Below, piece by piece: positions 63,943 through 64,000 of a stretch of DNA of 64,000 nt; position 1 is the first letter of the stretch; each line of letters begins with the position of its first letter. The notes below the pieces were generated by a model. That model worked only from the letters and a program-made list of their open reading frames with translations, was not told the origin of the DNA and ran no database searches. Where the stretch lies: the NCBI RefSeq assembly GCF_000012845.1, contig NC_009615.1, positions 1-64,000 of the forward strand, given 5' to 3'. The stretch comes from Parabacteroides distasonis ATCC 8503. GTDB lineage: Bacteria; Bacteroidota; Bacteroidia; Bacteroidales; Tannerellaceae. The position numbers and the translations under genes were made by a program.

Positions 63943-64000
63943 ATGACTATGGGAAAATGGAATGATTTACAAGAACAAGTGAAGGAAGGGAGAGAACGAG
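63943..64000 (+). CDS. Start of a forward gene cut by the window end
   Basis: Nineteen codons (ATG at 63943 or 63949) reading MTMGKWNDLQEQVKEGRER and onward. It has no signal peptide. A good promoter precedes it. Too little is visible to name a family. Confidence 0.6.
   Translation, partial: MTMGKWNDLQEQVKEGRER

Overview
The window looks like the start of a Bacteroidota chromosome, most likely a Parabacteroides (P. distasonis-like) gut strain. This is inferred from the gene set: a UpxY/Wza/Wzc-type capsule locus with a linked tyrosine recombinase, GH20/GH26/GH130 carbohydrate enzymes, HTCS remnants, 6-bladed beta-propeller lipoproteins, and promoters of the Bacteroides form TAnnTTTG. Base 1 is the A of the dnaA ATG, so numbering probably starts at dnaA. 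Nothing upstream of dnaA is visible, and I saw no origin.

Region 1 (1-11.3 kb, ordinary core): dnaA, B12-dependent ribonucleotide reductase, a CBM20-bearing 4-alpha-glucanotransferase, bactofilin (opposite strand), folB, a monomeric [FeFe] hydrogenase, a PNGase F-like lipoprotein and a MarC-family membrane protein. Region 2 (11.3-13.35 kb) is decaying: a frameshifted GH20 hexosaminidase remnant and a hybrid two-component regulator reduced to about 1 kb by internal deletions.

Region 3 (13.5-43.4 kb) is a complete capsular polysaccharide locus. It begins with a tyrosine recombinase gene whose last codons form one arm of a 23-bp inverted repeat (14751-14773 / 15068-15090, 21 of 23 identical). 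The repeat encloses 294 bp holding a consensus-like promoter that points away from the capsule genes, so this looks like an invertible promoter captured in the OFF orientation. Then come upxY (TTG start), a WecA/MraY-type initiating transferase, Wza, Wzc and a CpsB-type phosphatase. A reverse-strand block follows (amidase, 36-aa smalltalk protein, HU-like protein, DUF4248 protein), then an unrecognised ORF. The biosynthetic core has UDP-ManNAcA genes (wecC at the start, wecB at the end), a UDP-GalNAc/GalNAcA pair, an ATP-grasp ligase, three left-handed-beta-helix acyltransferases, a GNAT, a FemAB-like protein, a polysaccharide deacetylase, a flippase, a polymerase, three GT4 transferases and a WecG-type transferase. 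Its 26.7-40.6 kb part is visibly AT-rich and tightly packed, consistent with lateral exchange. The 3' end is decayed: a GT4 C-terminal stub, wbuC with an in-frame TGA at a Trp position, and a frameshifted YjbH-like fragment.

Region 4 (43.6-56.9 kb): GT2 and lipid A-type acyltransferase genes with mtaB in one reverse operon, a 6-bladed propeller lipoprotein, an intact GH20 hexosaminidase, a long-chain acyl-CoA synthetase, a tiny acidic lipoprotein, a TonB-dependent receptor, NDH-2 and an AraC regulator.

Region 5 (57.3-63.8 kb, reverse strand) is a beta-mannan operon: GH26 mannanase, GH130 mannosylglucose phosphorylase, GPH-family transporter, mannobiose/cellobiose 2-epimerase and a sialate-O-acetylesterase-family esterase. 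Mannan would be cut to mannobiose, imported, epimerised to mannosyl-glucose and phosphorolysed. The window ends a few codons into a forward gene.
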